64,000 nt of DNA from Hyphomicrobium sp. 12-62-95 (GCA_002279935.1 NCCZ01000006.1:112667-176666), one strand, 5' to 3'. Shown: positions 28,436-37,671, numbered from the stretch's first letter. Notes: a model not told the origin generated them from the letters alone. Made by a program: numbers and translations.

Positions 28436-28954
28436 TCAGCCGACCGTGATCTTGTCGGCGCCTTTCAGGCGGGCCAAGCGGACGGCATAGGAGTCGATCT
28501 CCGTCCGTGATCCACTGGTGATGCCATCGAGGGCACCAGCCCAAAGTTCCAGAGCAGCTCGTTTCTCCGCATCGTATTCGTAGCGATTATAGACGCTGTC
28601 GGTGACGTTGCCCTTCCGCTTGCCGCCATGGTTCAGGATGCGCTCACGGACATCACGGGGGACATCACGGCGGCTCATGTGCGTGCCGACGGTTCGGCGA
28701 AGATCGTGGATCGTCACATCACCAAGTTCGATCCTATCCCGAGTGCGCTCCATGGCTTTGGACACGCTGCGGGGTGAGATGTGCGTGTCTTGAGCACCTG
28801 GGAAGACGTAGGCGCTGGCGCCGGAGGCGGCCAGCGCTCCGCGAACGAGCTTCTCGACTTGAGGGCTGAGTGGCACGCGGTGAGCGTTCCGGTTTTTCGC
28901 CCGCCCCGTGGCGATCATGAGCATGGGATTTTGGCCATCGCGATCAAGTTCCAT
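28436..28954 (-). pseudogene. tyrosine integrase, 5'-truncated (catalytic half only)
   Basis: The 172 residues match the C-terminal half of P4-like tyrosine integrases of rhizobia. They contain GRAKNRNAHRVPLSPQV, the HDLRRT (His-x-x-Arg) box, GTHMSRRDVPRDVRERILNH and the final catalytic Tyr in VYNRYEYDAEKR. The N-terminal core-binding domain and the first catalytic Arg are missing; upstream the frame meets TAA at about 29000. It is a second integrase remnant inside the tRNA-Cys island, so the island absorbed or contains another element. Confidence 0.75.
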
Positions 28955-28982
28955 TTTCGCTGCGGCAGCGAATTCTCGGCAT

Positions 28983-29001
28983 GTTTGTGTTGACAGCCTT
29001 T
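28983..29001 (+). repeat. 19-bp direct repeat, copy 1
   Basis: GTTTGTGTTGACAGCCTTT recurs exactly at 37672-37690. Weaker similarity extends some 40 bases to the right of both copies. This copy lies at the break point of the truncated integrase. TTGACA within it could be a -35 box. Confidence 0.5.
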
Positions 29002-29196
29002 ATAGGACGCCGCTGTAGGGGCACCTGTGATGATGTCGGCGTGTCAAATTCGGGAAGTGGTCACGCGGACGTTTCACCCTCGTCACGTCAGTTCTCTAGG
29101 CGTCTCGGCGCATGGAACACCGATACGCCCTTGAGACCCCTCGGAGCTCGGTGGCATGCTCACATCTGTGTGTTGGTTTGAGAGAGAAACGTCACT

Positions 29197-29409
29197 ATGG
29201 CAGCCGTGATCGTCATTGCGATCTTCTGGCTCTCATTTCTAGTGTTCGCGACGACACCGCGCGAGCAGGTCATGGCCACCACCATGGCTGTCAGCTATCT
29301 CGTTGCCGGGGCTCTCCCCATTGCCTTGAAGCGGCGCCATGTCCGCAGCCAAAACAAAATCCTCGACCGGTGCCGGGCCTACTTCCTTTTGGGCGCGGAC
29401 GCCCTCTAA
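29197..29409 (+). CDS. small two-helix membrane protein, tentative
   Basis: The 70-residue frame has two hydrophobic stretches (AAVIVIAIFWLSFLVFA and AVSYLVAGALPIAL) and a basic C-terminal tail. The ribosome site is weak (GAGAGAAAC). The family is not recognised. It could be a chance frame. Confidence 0.35.
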   Translation: MAAVIVIAIFWLSFLVFATTPREQVMATTMAVSYLVAGALPIALKRRHVRSQNKILDRCRAYFLLGADAL

Positions 29410-29861
29410 CAAGCGGATGAAGCTACTGCCGTTCGCCTGCTGACGCGCATCGAACGGATGGAGCGGGTCTGGCGCCTGCAGCATGTAGGCGACAACACAG
29501 GTTTGGCCGGTCGCTTTATATAGAGAAGCGGACGATTTGAGCCTGGGCCTGCGAGACAAGCCCTTAAGATGACTGCATCACCGCTTCTGAACGCGCAGCT
29601 GATATTCCTGAACAGATCGCAAAGGGCACTCGTGACCGCAAGCGGACTCAGTGCCAGTGTGCAACAGATGCGTTGCATGGCGTGCCGACTGACGTCGCAA
29701 CAATGCGTGCGCCGCAATAACTGCCCACAAGACTTACGCGAAGCCGGTATGTCACCAGGTTCTTCACGACCGCTTCCGTTCGTGCTTCGACTGAAAGCCA
29801 ATAGGAGTCGCATGAGCCGCCCCATAATGGGACCGGCCTTTGTATTGCGAGGCGGGCCGGG
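29410..29861. other. gene-free stretch
   Basis: Frames on both strands are short, rich in Arg, Ser and Cys and without ribosome sites. Nothing recognisable was found. Confidence 0.4.
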
Positions 29862-30908
29862 CTACGGCCGCGCCTCAAGCACCATGTTAAATGGCGTTTC
29901 GGCAGCACGGCGCACCGTTGGAAACCCGCTCTCATGGAGGATCTCTGCGAGGCGCCTTTCACCGGCTTGGGCGCCGAGCGCAGTCCCGACCTCCTGCCCC
30001 AGCGAGCAAGGTACACATACGCTAGTGGAAAAGGCATAATAGACGCGACCGACCGGATTGAGGTTATCGCTGAGGCTATCTCCGGCCATGGGTTCGACCA
30101 ACATCAACGTGCCATCGCGTCTGAGCGCGTTGCGGGCGTGCCGGGCGGCGCCCGCCGGGTCACCCATGTCATGGAAGGCATCGAAAATCGTGATCAGATC
30201 GAAATCGGCCCCATCGTAGTCCTGCGCTCGCGCCGTCTTGAAGCACACGTTGGACTGCCCCTTCGCATGCTGGCGGGCATGACGTATCGAGGCGTCATGG
30301 AAGTCGTATCCGATGAATTCGGAGTTCGGGAACGCCTGTGCCATGATCATGGTAGATGCGCCGTGTCCGCAGCCGACATCCGCGACCTTCGCTCCGCGCT
30401 CCAGCCTCGCGACCACGCCTTCGAGTGCGGGCAGCCACTCACTCACGAGATGTCCTTTGTAGCCCGGCCTGAAGAACCGCTCCACGCCGCAGAATAAGCA
30501 ATTGCACCGGTCCCCCCAGCCGAGCCCTTGGCCGCTTTTGAAAGCCTCAGTAAGCTTCGGTTCGTCGGCAAAGACTGCCGCGAGCGAAAAGAAGCCCCCT
30601 GTCATCAAGACAGGACTGTCATCGTCCGCGAAAATGGCCGCCTGCTCCGGCGACAGCCAGAAAGTTCCCGCCGCAGCGTCGCACGAAACGTAGCCTGAGG
30701 CGGCCTGCGCTCCGAGCCACTCACGAACATAGCGCTCGTGCGTGCCGGTCTTGTCGGCGAGTTGAGCGGGCGTGAGCGGATCCTCCGCGAGCGCGCGATA
30801 AAGGCCCAGTTTGTCGCCGGTCAGAACCAAGGCAGCGTTGGCTGCCGCGCCTATGTCGTTCACCATCGTCCCGAGCAGCGGCTCGAGCTTTGTCATGTCG
30901 AGGTCCAT
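29862..30908 (-). CDS. class I SAM-dependent methyltransferase with N-terminal winged helix
   Basis: This 348-residue protein starts with an O-methyltransferase-type dimerisation winged helix (ALVLTGDKLGLYRALAEDPLTPAQLADKTGTHERYVREWLGAQAASGYV). A Rossmann methyltransferase domain follows with ADVGCGHGASTMIMAQAFPNSEFIGYD as the SAM site. The layout resembles Rv2258c-like enzymes, whose substrates are not established. A Cys cluster (CNCLFCGVERFF) lies between the domains. It lies downstream of a homocysteine S-methyltransferase gene on the same strand and is probably controlled by the divergent TetR. Confidence 0.85.
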   Translation of the reverse strand: MDLDMTKLEPLLGTMVNDIGAAANAALVLTGDKLGLYRALAEDPLTPAQLADKTGTHERYVREWLGAQAASGYVSCDAAAGTFWLSPEQAAIFADDDSPVLMTGGFFSLAAVFADEPKLTEAFKSGQGLGWGDRCNCLFCGVERFFRPGYKGHLVSEWLPALEGVVARLERGAKVADVGCGHGASTMIMAQAFPNSEFIGYDFHDASIRHARQHAKGQSNVCFKTARAQDYDGADFDLITIFDAFHDMGDPAGAARHARNALRRDGTLMLVEPMAGDSLSDNLNPVGRVYYAFSTSVCVPCSLGQEVGTALGAQAGERRLAEILHESGFPTVRRAAETPFNMVLEARP

Positions 30909-31053
30909 GAGTGTCTCTCCCTATGTTGGGCGGGGCCTGCCACGAGGCCGACACGTTATTAAGTTGCCAGAAAAACTGGCTCGGGCAGGGTAGGCCGCTA
31001 ATTTATCTGAACCAAACCTGCGGTGTCTGAAGATTGGGACGTTGAATTCCTAT

Positions 31054-32031
31054 TCACGCCGCAAACGTTCGCGGCCCGCCAACATCAACATTCGCGCCAG
31101 GCAGGCATGAGTTACATACAGACTCAATGTGCGTATGGTCCGTTCCGCAGCAACCGCCAAGGACGCGAACGGCCGGGCAGATTTTCTTGAGCGCGGCATA
31201 GTGGCGGCCAAAATCAATCACGTCCCCGATATCCAGCTCCGTCGCTTGATCGAGTTCAGCATGACTTTTTGTCGAAGCATTGGCGCGGATACCTCCGATC
31301 CGATTGAGCCAAGCCTCCCCGCGCTCCAGTGCACCCACGAAATGGCTGGGATGTGCGCAATTCACCATGTAATAGGCGGGCCATCCTCCCGTCTTCTCAT
31401 CCGTGGTCTCCACGGCTTCACGCAAGCTGGCCCCGCCGACCAGCCGCCCGTCGGTTTCGACGGTGAACGACACCACGCATGGCATGGCGACAGCCTTCGC
31501 CGCACGCGCGATGCCGATGGCCTCTCCCGTCGTGTTCATGGTGATGGCCGAGATCATGTCGGCATCGGACGCAGCGAAAATCTCCGCTTGAAAGGTATGG
31601 TAATATTCTGCCTCCGCAGCATCCATGTCACCGCCGCGGTATCCATCCCCGCGAGGTCCGATCACCCCATTCAAGACGCATAGTCGGTTCGGCGCTTCCC
31701 AACGCGTGCGGAGCGATGCGATAAAGTCCACCGACTGTTGATTGACCCGGCGCAAGCCAGCCAAATCGTAACCAAGCCGTGGGGCCCAATCCGTGCTGGC
31801 CCGCCAGGTCGGCGTGTCGATCACGAAGCCGACGCCTCGTCTGGCGGCGATGGCAAGATATGTTTCGTAGTAGCGTTCAAACTCCCGCCGTCCCTCTGCA
31901 GTGTCCAGAAGCGGAAACGCTGCAAAGTGCGGCAGGTCTAGACCGCGCTGGAACACGAGCGTGGTTTCAAGTCCGCCATCGGTCAGAAAGTCGCTGGCGA
32001 GCTGCGGTAGGTTCTGGCGGTATTTGGCCAT
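31054..32031 (-). CDS. homocysteine S-methyltransferase family protein
   Basis: The 325-residue protein has the pfam S-methyl_trans barrel: TDGGLETTLVFQRGLDLPHFAAF at the N-terminus, VIGPRGDGY, and three zinc-binding cysteines (VNCAHP, and the pair in LGGCCG at about 294-295). Relatives (MmuM, BHMT-like) move a methyl group from S-methylmethionine, SAM or a sulfonium compound to homocysteine. GGAGAG lies 6 bases before ATG 32031; an in-frame ATG at 32190 would overlap the divergent tetR start. With the methyltransferase next to it, it could recycle homocysteine made from SAM use; this is inference. Confidence 0.85.
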   Translation of the reverse strand: MAKYRQNLPQLASDFLTDGGLETTLVFQRGLDLPHFAAFPLLDTAEGRREFERYYETYLAIAARRGVGFVIDTPTWRASTDWAPRLGYDLAGLRRVNQQSVDFIASLRTRWEAPNRLCVLNGVIGPRGDGYRGGDMDAAEAEYYHTFQAEIFAASDADMISAITMNTTGEAIGIARAAKAVAMPCVVSFTVETDGRLVGGASLREAVETTDEKTGGWPAYYMVNCAHPSHFVGALERGEAWLNRIGGIRANASTKSHAELDQATELDIGDVIDFGRHYAALKKICPAVRVLGGCCGTDHTHIESVCNSCLPGANVDVGGPRTFAA

Positions 32032-32188
32032 GTCATCTCTCCAAGGGCTGATGGATCCCCGGCATTTGCTTGCCTCGGCTCCCGTGAATGGATTAAATCT
32101 CGCAGCTGAAGAGCACATGGAGCTAGAAGGCTCGTGGAACAGCAGTCGGGGGTGCGAGAAAAAACAATTTTCATTCAGCAGGTTGGAC
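32032..32188. promoter_or_regulatory. divergent promoter region of the homocysteine methyltransferase and tetR genes
   Basis: The 157-base gap between two divergent genes, one a TetR-type repressor, should hold the operator for both. No perfect palindrome is present; degenerate half-sites were not pursued. Confidence 0.4.
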
Positions 32189-32902
32189 ATGAGTGAGCAT
32201 CGGCCGACCGAAGCCAGTCAGGCTAACAATCGAGCCAAAACCGTACCGCCGGTCAAGAAAGGCAGACACGCCCGCATGAAAAAGGGCGCCGCCACGCGCG
32301 CCCGGATCTTGGAAATTGCCGAAGCAGCCGTACTGACGAAGGGATTTGGTGCGACTTCAATCGAGGAGGTGATCGCCGAAGCTCAGATCACCAAGAGCGG
32401 CTTCTTTTATCACTTCAAGGATAAGAACGAACTGGCGCGCGAAATGCTGCGCCGTTACGTCGATGAGAACAACCGTGTGTTTGATGACGTATTCGACCGT
32501 GGCCGCCAATTGGCCGACGACCCTCTGCAAGGCTTCCTGATCGGTTTGAAATTGCTCGCGGAGGTTCTCCGCGATCTGCCGAACGGCCACCCGGGCTGCC
32601 TTATCGCTAGCGTTTGCTATCAGGAACGAATGTTCGACCGCATCGTGCGCGAACTCAGCGTCCAGTCTGTCAAAGACTGGAACGCCCGCTTTCTTGATTA
32701 CCTTCAGGAGATCGCTGCGGTGCACCCGATGCGCGAGCCGGTAGACCTGATGACGCTCGCACGAATGCTCTCTTGCACCATTGATGGCGCTATCATCATG
32801 TCCAAGATGTTGAAGGATCCACTGGAACTCGAACGCCAAGTGCTGGCATACAGAACAGTCGTAAAACTCGTCTTCGCGCCATCACAATCGGCGGTCCCGT
32901 GA
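32189..32902 (+). CDS. TetR/AcrR-family transcriptional regulator
   Basis: The 237-residue protein has a basic, Lys- and Arg-rich N-terminal extension of about 35 residues, then a TetR helix-turn-helix (TRARILEIAEAAVLTKGFGATSIEEVIAEAQITKSGFFYHFKDKNELAREML). The C-terminal ligand domain ends with LARMLSCTIDGAIIMSKML, as in TetR_C of the AcrR/YcdC kind. It is divergent from the homocysteine methyltransferase gene and is its probable regulator. The frame is open much further left but without domain content. Confidence 0.88.
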   Translation: MSEHRPTEASQANNRAKTVPPVKKGRHARMKKGAATRARILEIAEAAVLTKGFGATSIEEVIAEAQITKSGFFYHFKDKNELAREMLRRYVDENNRVFDDVFDRGRQLADDPLQGFLIGLKLLAEVLRDLPNGHPGCLIASVCYQERMFDRIVRELSVQSVKDWNARFLDYLQEIAAVHPMREPVDLMTLARMLSCTIDGAIIMSKMLKDPLELERQVLAYRTVVKLVFAPSQSAVP

Positions 32903-33137
32903 GCACCCCCGCCTCTGAACTGAAATCTGACCCATCAACAACAGATGCCAAGGCTCGCCTTTGACCCGAAGCGTCGGGCTAGCCACGGTCGGTATCGGAT
33001 CACTTCTGAAATCGCCCTCGTCTCGGAGAATTGGAAATTAGCGAGGACGGGAACCGTGATCGGACGCGCATTATAGAAGTCTGCTTTCGGTTCAGCTGCG
33101 CTAAGATCAGTTTTCTCGCGCGAGCTCGGAGCGGAAC

Positions 33138-34418
33138 ATGGCGCAAATCACCTTTGGGCGCGGATCGAAAGTGAGACGGGCTCTCGCGGCGTTTCTCGCG
33201 GCCACTGTTGTGGTCTCCCTTGTAGCCGGCGGCGTGTCGCTCGTGGTCCTTGGACAGGCCCCACCGCCTCCGCTGCTGCTTCCCGACGGCGGTCAACAGC
33301 ATGCGACTGAGTCGGGAGTAACCTGGGTTCCGCGCATCGGGACAAGAGTTTACGGAAACTGCACGCGCGTCCTTGCGATTGATGGCGGAGGAGTGAAGGG
33401 GTTGGTGCCCGCCAGCATCCTTGCGGAACTGGAGCGGCGCACCGGCCGGCCGATTTCGCAGCAGTTCGATCTCATCGCAGGGACTTCTACCGGGGCCATA
33501 CTCGCGCTTGGATTAGCGCGGCCGAGCAATGAGAATGCTCGGCTGCCAGCCTTTTCGGCTGCGGACCTCGTTGGTCTTTATCGTGAGTACTCCGAGCGTA
33601 TATTCCCCAGATCGTTCGCTCCGATGAGAGCGTTGCGCCGCGTCTTTCGGCCGAAGTTCAGCCCGGAGGACGTAGAAGCTGTCTTTGCCAGCTACTTTGA
33701 GGATGTCCGGCTTATTGAAGCGCTAACTAACGTCGCCATTCCTGCTTATGACATCGTGGAGAACCGGCGCATATGGTTTTTGAGCTATGCCTCTGCACAG
33801 AATGATCTCTTGATGCGCGACATTGTGCGTGGTGCGACGGCGGCCCCAACGTTTTTCGCACCTTCGCGCTTTGCTGTGAGCAAACGCGTGGCTGAAAAGG
33901 GTACCGTGGCGCTTGTCGATGGTGCGCTCTTTGCCAACAATCCTTCGCAGGATGCCTACTTGTTCGGCCGAAGGCTACGAAGTGGTGATGACAGCAGCGT
34001 TCTGGTTCTCTCTATCGGAACCGGTAAGTCTACTCGCAAGCATTCCTTCGAGGATGCATGGGGCTGGGGCGTACTCGGTTGGATGGATCCTTTGCTCGAG
34101 ATTGCATTCTCAGATCCGGCCATTGATGACATCATGCGCCGTACTCTAGAAGGCCAAGGTGATTACTTCCGACTTCAGGCTGACTTCGGGGGCGTCGACG
34201 TCGCGCTCGACGACTCCTCGCCTCAGGCAAACAAACGGCTCGAGGATGCTGCTGCGAGCTACGTCGCGACCCGCGAGGATGAGATGACCCGGCTTGCGTT
34301 CGAGCTGTCGCTACCTCGCTCGCCCCAATGTGGGCCACCTTTAGGGGCCGACTATGAGAGGCCGGAGGGTCCGCGCTTGGGCCAGCGCATGATCCGCCAA
34401 AACGCGCCACAACACTGA
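33138..34418 (+). CDS. patatin-like phospholipase with N-terminal membrane anchor
   Basis: The 426-residue protein begins with a basic stretch and one hydrophobic segment (about 16-38, a signal anchor), then a patatin domain. The oxyanion loop DGGGVKG is at 82-88, the nucleophile GTSTG at 115-119 (Ser117), and the catalytic Asp is in VDGALFANNP (Asp261). The family hydrolyses acyl esters of membrane lipids. CBASS effectors such as CapV share this domain but lack an anchor, and no cyclase gene is nearby, so a defence role is not supported. It stands alone between a tetR and a membrane protein. Confidence 0.88.
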   Translation: MAQITFGRGSKVRRALAAFLAATVVVSLVAGGVSLVVLGQAPPPPLLLPDGGQQHATESGVTWVPRIGTRVYGNCTRVLAIDGGGVKGLVPASILAELERRTGRPISQQFDLIAGTSTGAILALGLARPSNENARLPAFSAADLVGLYREYSERIFPRSFAPMRALRRVFRPKFSPEDVEAVFASYFEDVRLIEALTNVAIPAYDIVENRRIWFLSYASAQNDLLMRDIVRGATAAPTFFAPSRFAVSKRVAEKGTVALVDGALFANNPSQDAYLFGRRLRSGDDSSVLVLSIGTGKSTRKHSFEDAWGWGVLGWMDPLLEIAFSDPAIDDIMRRTLEGQGDYFRLQADFGGVDVALDDSSPQANKRLEDAAASYVATREDEMTRLAFELSLPRSPQCGPPLGADYERPEGPRLGQRMIRQNAPQH

Positions 34419-34770
34419 GCCTCATTTGGGCGAGATCGCGTTGGACAAAGCGGCATAGTCATTCTTACGTGACTGGCGGTGCGTGCAGCAGATCATCGCT
34501 ATCTTTTCCGCTTTCGATGGCTCTCCACGCCCAATACTCGCTCCGGTTCGAGAGGGCCGCATGAAGCGCGGGCCTCGCGATGCGCCGTTGTGCGTGAATG
34601 TGTCTAAATGGCCCTTAGCCGACTGAGCGCGTTCGGCCGGATCGGAAGCCTCAGCGGACATGCTTGATCGGACCCAAGAGCGGCCTCCCCGCAAGCCGCT
34701 CGAAGTCCACTTCCTCTGCACAGTCACGTAGCACCTGCCGATGTGCAAGGCATCTGACCCAGGCGGTAAC
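34419..34770. other. gene-free stretch
   Basis: Only short frames without protein character or ribosome sites are present. No repeat was seen. Confidence 0.4.
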
Positions 34771-35256
34771 TTAGTCGCGACGCCTCAGTTCAAATAGCAG
34801 CACGCTGTTCACGACAGCTAAGCCAAGTAGAGCAGGCGCGACAACAGTCCAGCCACTTGTGCCAGCAAAATGAAAACTCCATCCGATTTTAATCAAGCTG
34901 GCCAAATTCACTGTGGCTAGCCCAACGAGGACAGACCGGCGCCAGAACGCCAAGCCTAGTAAGATGAAGAAGATTGGCACCAACGCTGCGAAGAGCCACT
35001 TGGTTATGTCCCAAGGACCGAGCAGATATTGGCGCTCTGCTTCGAGAAATTCGACGGCTTTCGGATCCGGATTATCCGGTGCTGGAAACCAGAACATGCT
35101 GGTTGCGAGCGCAAGGACGGCTGCAATCATCCCTACGAGACTGTGGCGCCAAGCGAAGTAGCAGTACGGCACTAAGAGAAGCGGCCGAACGTACCAACTC
35201 AGTGGGTTGTGATGCCGAGCCCAAGCCCATTCGGCAAAGGTGTGAAGCGCTTCCAT
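34771..35256 (-). CDS. multi-pass membrane protein, unknown function
   Basis: The 161-residue protein has about five hydrophobic segments (for example LVGMIAAVLALATSMFWF, WLFAALVPIFFILLGLAFW, VVAPALLGLAVVNSVLLF). A conserved-looking loop, FPAPDNPDPKAVEFLEAERQYLLGPW, lies on one side. No family with a known role is recognised. The ribosome site is modest. Confidence 0.65.
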   Translation of the reverse strand: MEALHTFAEWAWARHHNPLSWYVRPLLLVPYCYFAWRHSLVGMIAAVLALATSMFWFPAPDNPDPKAVEFLEAERQYLLGPWDITKWLFAALVPIFFILLGLAFWRRSVLVGLATVNLASLIKIGWSFHFAGTSGWTVVAPALLGLAVVNSVLLFELRRRD

Positions 35257-35908
35257 GGGGTCATGTTACCGACTGTCGATCATTGATGGAAGTTGAGGCG
35301 TCAAAAGGGGCTCCAATCTAACCCTAGGCCAACAGGCGTCTTAGACACTCAAGCAGACGACACATTCCGCGGCAGAACTGAGAGCCCGCAAATGATCGAC
35401 ACGCCTGACGCCCCCCAAAATCATTGCCTCGAAGCACAACAGGTTTATTACCCGAGACTGCGTGACCATTGAGTTATGCATCTATCTGCTAGAGCATGCG
35501 ATGTGGATGCTTGAGGTGGTTGATGCCGAAGGAACCTCGACCGTCTGAGAAGCCGTGTTCGGCTCGGACGACGATGCCTTGGCGGAAGTCGAACGTTCGG
35601 AACGCGAAAGTGGCATGCTCGAATTCTTGCCCTCTGGATCAAGACAAGCGAATTGATATCGGCATCCATAGCCCCGATGTCATTCGGCTACGGCTCTATA
35701 AGCCAACTTGCGCGATTGGCCTGGGACCACCCCGGTCTGAAGTCAGTGCGCAATAGGCGTCGTATTCGTGATCGACGATGCGACCAAGCCGACACTGCCT
35801 ATTCCCGCGTGTCAGTGCTGCGCAGCATGTCCTACCTGGGGCTTTGACTTCGGCGGAGTGCCCGGCGACAGAGGGACCAACACGCCGCCGGGCGAAGACA
35901 TGAGCCAC
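35257..35908. other. gene-free stretch with a possible decayed reading frame
   Basis: A plus-strand frame at about 35505-35660 reads VVDAEGTSTV, stop, then EAVFGSDDDALAEVERSERE. This has protein-like composition on both sides of the stop, so it may be a small decayed gene. The remaining frames look random. A weak hairpin (GCCCGGCG and CGCCGGGC) lies at about 35862-35895 beyond the stop of the next gene. Confidence 0.35.
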
Positions 35909-36193
35909 TCAGCGGCTCACGCCCGGGTGATCCTGCATGGCCTTTTCGGCAAGCCCCCTGGCGGCGGGCTTAGCGGTTGGGTTTGCCGTCGTGCCGGGGC
36001 CGTTCACGCCGGGCGAGATGCGCATGGCATGCTCGGCCAAGCCACCCGTCTCGGGCTTCGCGGTCGGGTTCGTCGTCGTGCCTGCTCCGGACACGCCGGG
36101 ATTGTCTTGCATGACCTTGGTGGAGAGGTCGCGGGCCGAGGAAACGGAATGGGAAGCGGCGAGGATCAGAGTGGCGAGGATGATGCGGTTCAT
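35909..36193 (-). CDS. small secreted repeat protein
   Basis: The 94-residue protein has a signal peptide (RIILATLILAASHSVSSA), then two and a half copies of a unit of about 29 residues. Each unit has the pattern (V/A)M.(D/I).PGV.G.GTT.NPTAKP followed by GLAE. No known domain matches. AGGAGACC precedes ATG 36193. It is divergent from a TetR gene with strong palindromic operators between them, so it is probably the regulated gene. Confidence 0.65.
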   Translation of the reverse strand: MNRIILATLILAASHSVSSARDLSTKVMQDNPGVSGAGTTTNPTAKPETGGLAEHAMRISPGVNGPGTTANPTAKPAARGLAEKAMQDHPGVSR

Positions 36194-36280
36194 GACAGGT
36201 CTCCTTTTGTTTGGGGCAACTTGATCGTCGGTGTTTTGCCGGAGCGCTCCATACTGTCTCGCCGCCGACAAAAATATACT

Positions 36281-36322
36281 AGACGTATCGTTTCATAACT
36301 TCAATATTGAAACGATACGTCT
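36281..36322. promoter_or_regulatory. paired TetR-type operator, 15-bp inverted repeat
   Basis: AGACGTATCGTTTCA and its exact reverse complement are separated by 12 bases. Each arm extends to an imperfect dyad of the type AAACGA-TACGTC-TCGTTT, so two operators in opposite orientation may be present. They lie between the secreted repeat protein and the TetR gene. Confidence 0.7.
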
Positions 36323-36460
36323 CGTTTTCACAATTCTGTGATCATGGTACTTGGCGGCATAACAAGAGGGCCCTTACCTTTAGTGCGTTTCTAAAATCAC
36401 GTCGAACAGTCGGCTGAAATAGTTGTGTCTGCACTGATTGTCAGATTGCACGCCTTGAAG

Positions 36461-36477
36461 AACGATACGTTTCGTAT
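36461..36477. promoter_or_regulatory. third copy of the TetR-type operator
   Basis: AACGATACGTTTCGTAT shares the core AACGATACGT with the paired sites and is itself a near dyad (ATACGAAACG in reverse). It ends 39 bases before the tetR start codon, in a position to block its promoter. Confidence 0.65.
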
Positions 36478-36516
36478 TATATGTTTGATTGTCATGAAGG
36501 AATTCCGGAGAACGTT

Positions 36517-37140
36517 ATGACCGAGCAAATTCCACCCTACGGTCTCCGGGAGAAGCGCAGTCAAGGCCGCCCACGTAGTGCAGAAACGCGCCAAGCAATC
36601 CTCGACGCAGCCGTCGAACTCGTCGGTGCGCGGGAGTACCGCGACGTCTCCATCGACGCAATCGCCGCAACTGCCAGGGTCGGCAAGCAGTCGATCTACC
36701 GTTGGTGGCCGTCCAAGGCAGACTTGGTCCTGGAGGCCTTCACCGAACACTCGTTAAGGCGCATGCCGCCGCTTGTGCCCTCGGCAGACGCATTTGCGGA
36801 TTTGGAGGCCGACCTGGCGCGGTTCTTCGCCTTCATGCGCAACGACCTTGTCGCCAAGGGCGTGCGCAGCCTCATCGCCGAAGCCCAACTCGATCCTGAA
36901 TTCCGTGCGAAACTTTATGATGGGGTTCATCACGTGCGTTGCGAGGCGCTGCGCCGTATTCTCCGCCACGGTTGCGCTCTCGGCCAGTTCCGTCGTGACC
37001 TTGACGAAGATGTGCTCGCTCACGTCATCCACGGCGCCTTCTGGTACCGTTTCCTTTCAGGCACTCGGCAACCGTACGATGACGGTTATGCGCGCGACGT
37101 CGTCGCGCTTTTGCGGCCAGGGATCGAGGCGCAACCCTGA
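36517..37140 (+). CDS. TetR-family transcriptional regulator
   Basis: The 207-residue protein has a TetR HTH (SAETRQAILDAAVELVGAREYRDVSIDAIAATARVGKQSIYRWWPSKADLVLEAF) and a TetR_C-type ligand domain with LIAEAQLDPEFRAKL. The Trp-Trp in the recognition helix (IYRWWPSK) is typical of this group. GGAG lies 6 bases before ATG 36517. It probably represses itself and the divergent secreted repeat protein through the sites at 36281-36322 and 36461-36477. Confidence 0.9.
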   Translation: MTEQIPPYGLREKRSQGRPRSAETRQAILDAAVELVGAREYRDVSIDAIAATARVGKQSIYRWWPSKADLVLEAFTEHSLRRMPPLVPSADAFADLEADLARFFAFMRNDLVAKGVRSLIAEAQLDPEFRAKLYDGVHHVRCEALRRILRHGCALGQFRRDLDEDVLAHVIHGAFWYRFLSGTRQPYDDGYARDVVALLRPGIEAQP

Positions 37141-37333
37141 CTAGGTACTCGGTCACGTCAGCGACCCTTCAGCCCCGCCAACAAGCAACCAAGCTCACTA
37201 GCCTGTGCGAGCCTCACGCGGCAAGCCCCCCGGCATCGCTCAATTTACCGCACCCACTTTCCACAACTCGCTGCTCTGCTGTCGGCGCCGTCGCTATTCG
37301 GGCGCCGGCCATCAGTTGCAACATCATAATTGG

Positions 37334-37570
37334 TCACTGCGACCGGGCTTTGACTGGACGGAGGTTGGAGCCGGAAGCGCGTGACGCTGTCTGTAGCCAA
37401 TAGAATTGTGTGTGGTGGCTATCAACCTTTGGCTCAGGTAGACCACACGCCATTCGACGACAATTTTCAGCTTGATGGGAATACCATTTGAGTCTCGTAT
37501 GATCATTCTGTGTTTTGTTGGCCAATTCCTCGAATTCATGGGCCAGATTGACCAAGTTTTCTTTGTCCAT
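37334..37570 (-). CDS. small polar hypothetical protein
   Basis: The 78-residue frame begins MDKENLVNLAHEFEELANKT and continues polar and helical for about 50 residues. AAGGAGAG lies 10 bases before the ATG, which favours a real gene. The last 25 residues are less convincing. No family is recognised. Confidence 0.45.
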   Translation of the reverse strand: MDKENLVNLAHEFEELANKTQNDHTRLKWYSHQAENCRRMACGLPEPKVDSHHTQFYWLQTASRASGSNLRPVKARSQ

Positions 37571-37671
37571 AGAGCACTCTCCTTATGTGGAGGAGCGGAT
37601 GGGTACTGCACCACCCGCAGGGCTGCGTCTTGGGAACCACTGAATATCCAGTGACATGATGGCAGCGGCAC

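Noticed and set aside
29569..30037. Overlapping frames on both strands near the methyltransferase 3' end
   Set aside because: Composition is random and the methyltransferase explains the conserved frame.
31901..32188. N-terminal extension of the TetR gene
   Set aside because: It would run through the divergent promoter and into the homocysteine methyltransferase gene; ATG 32189 starts a normal TetR.
33138..34418. CBASS effector role for the patatin
   Set aside because: No nucleotide cyclase, E2/E1 or HORMA gene is nearby, and the protein has a membrane anchor unlike CapV.
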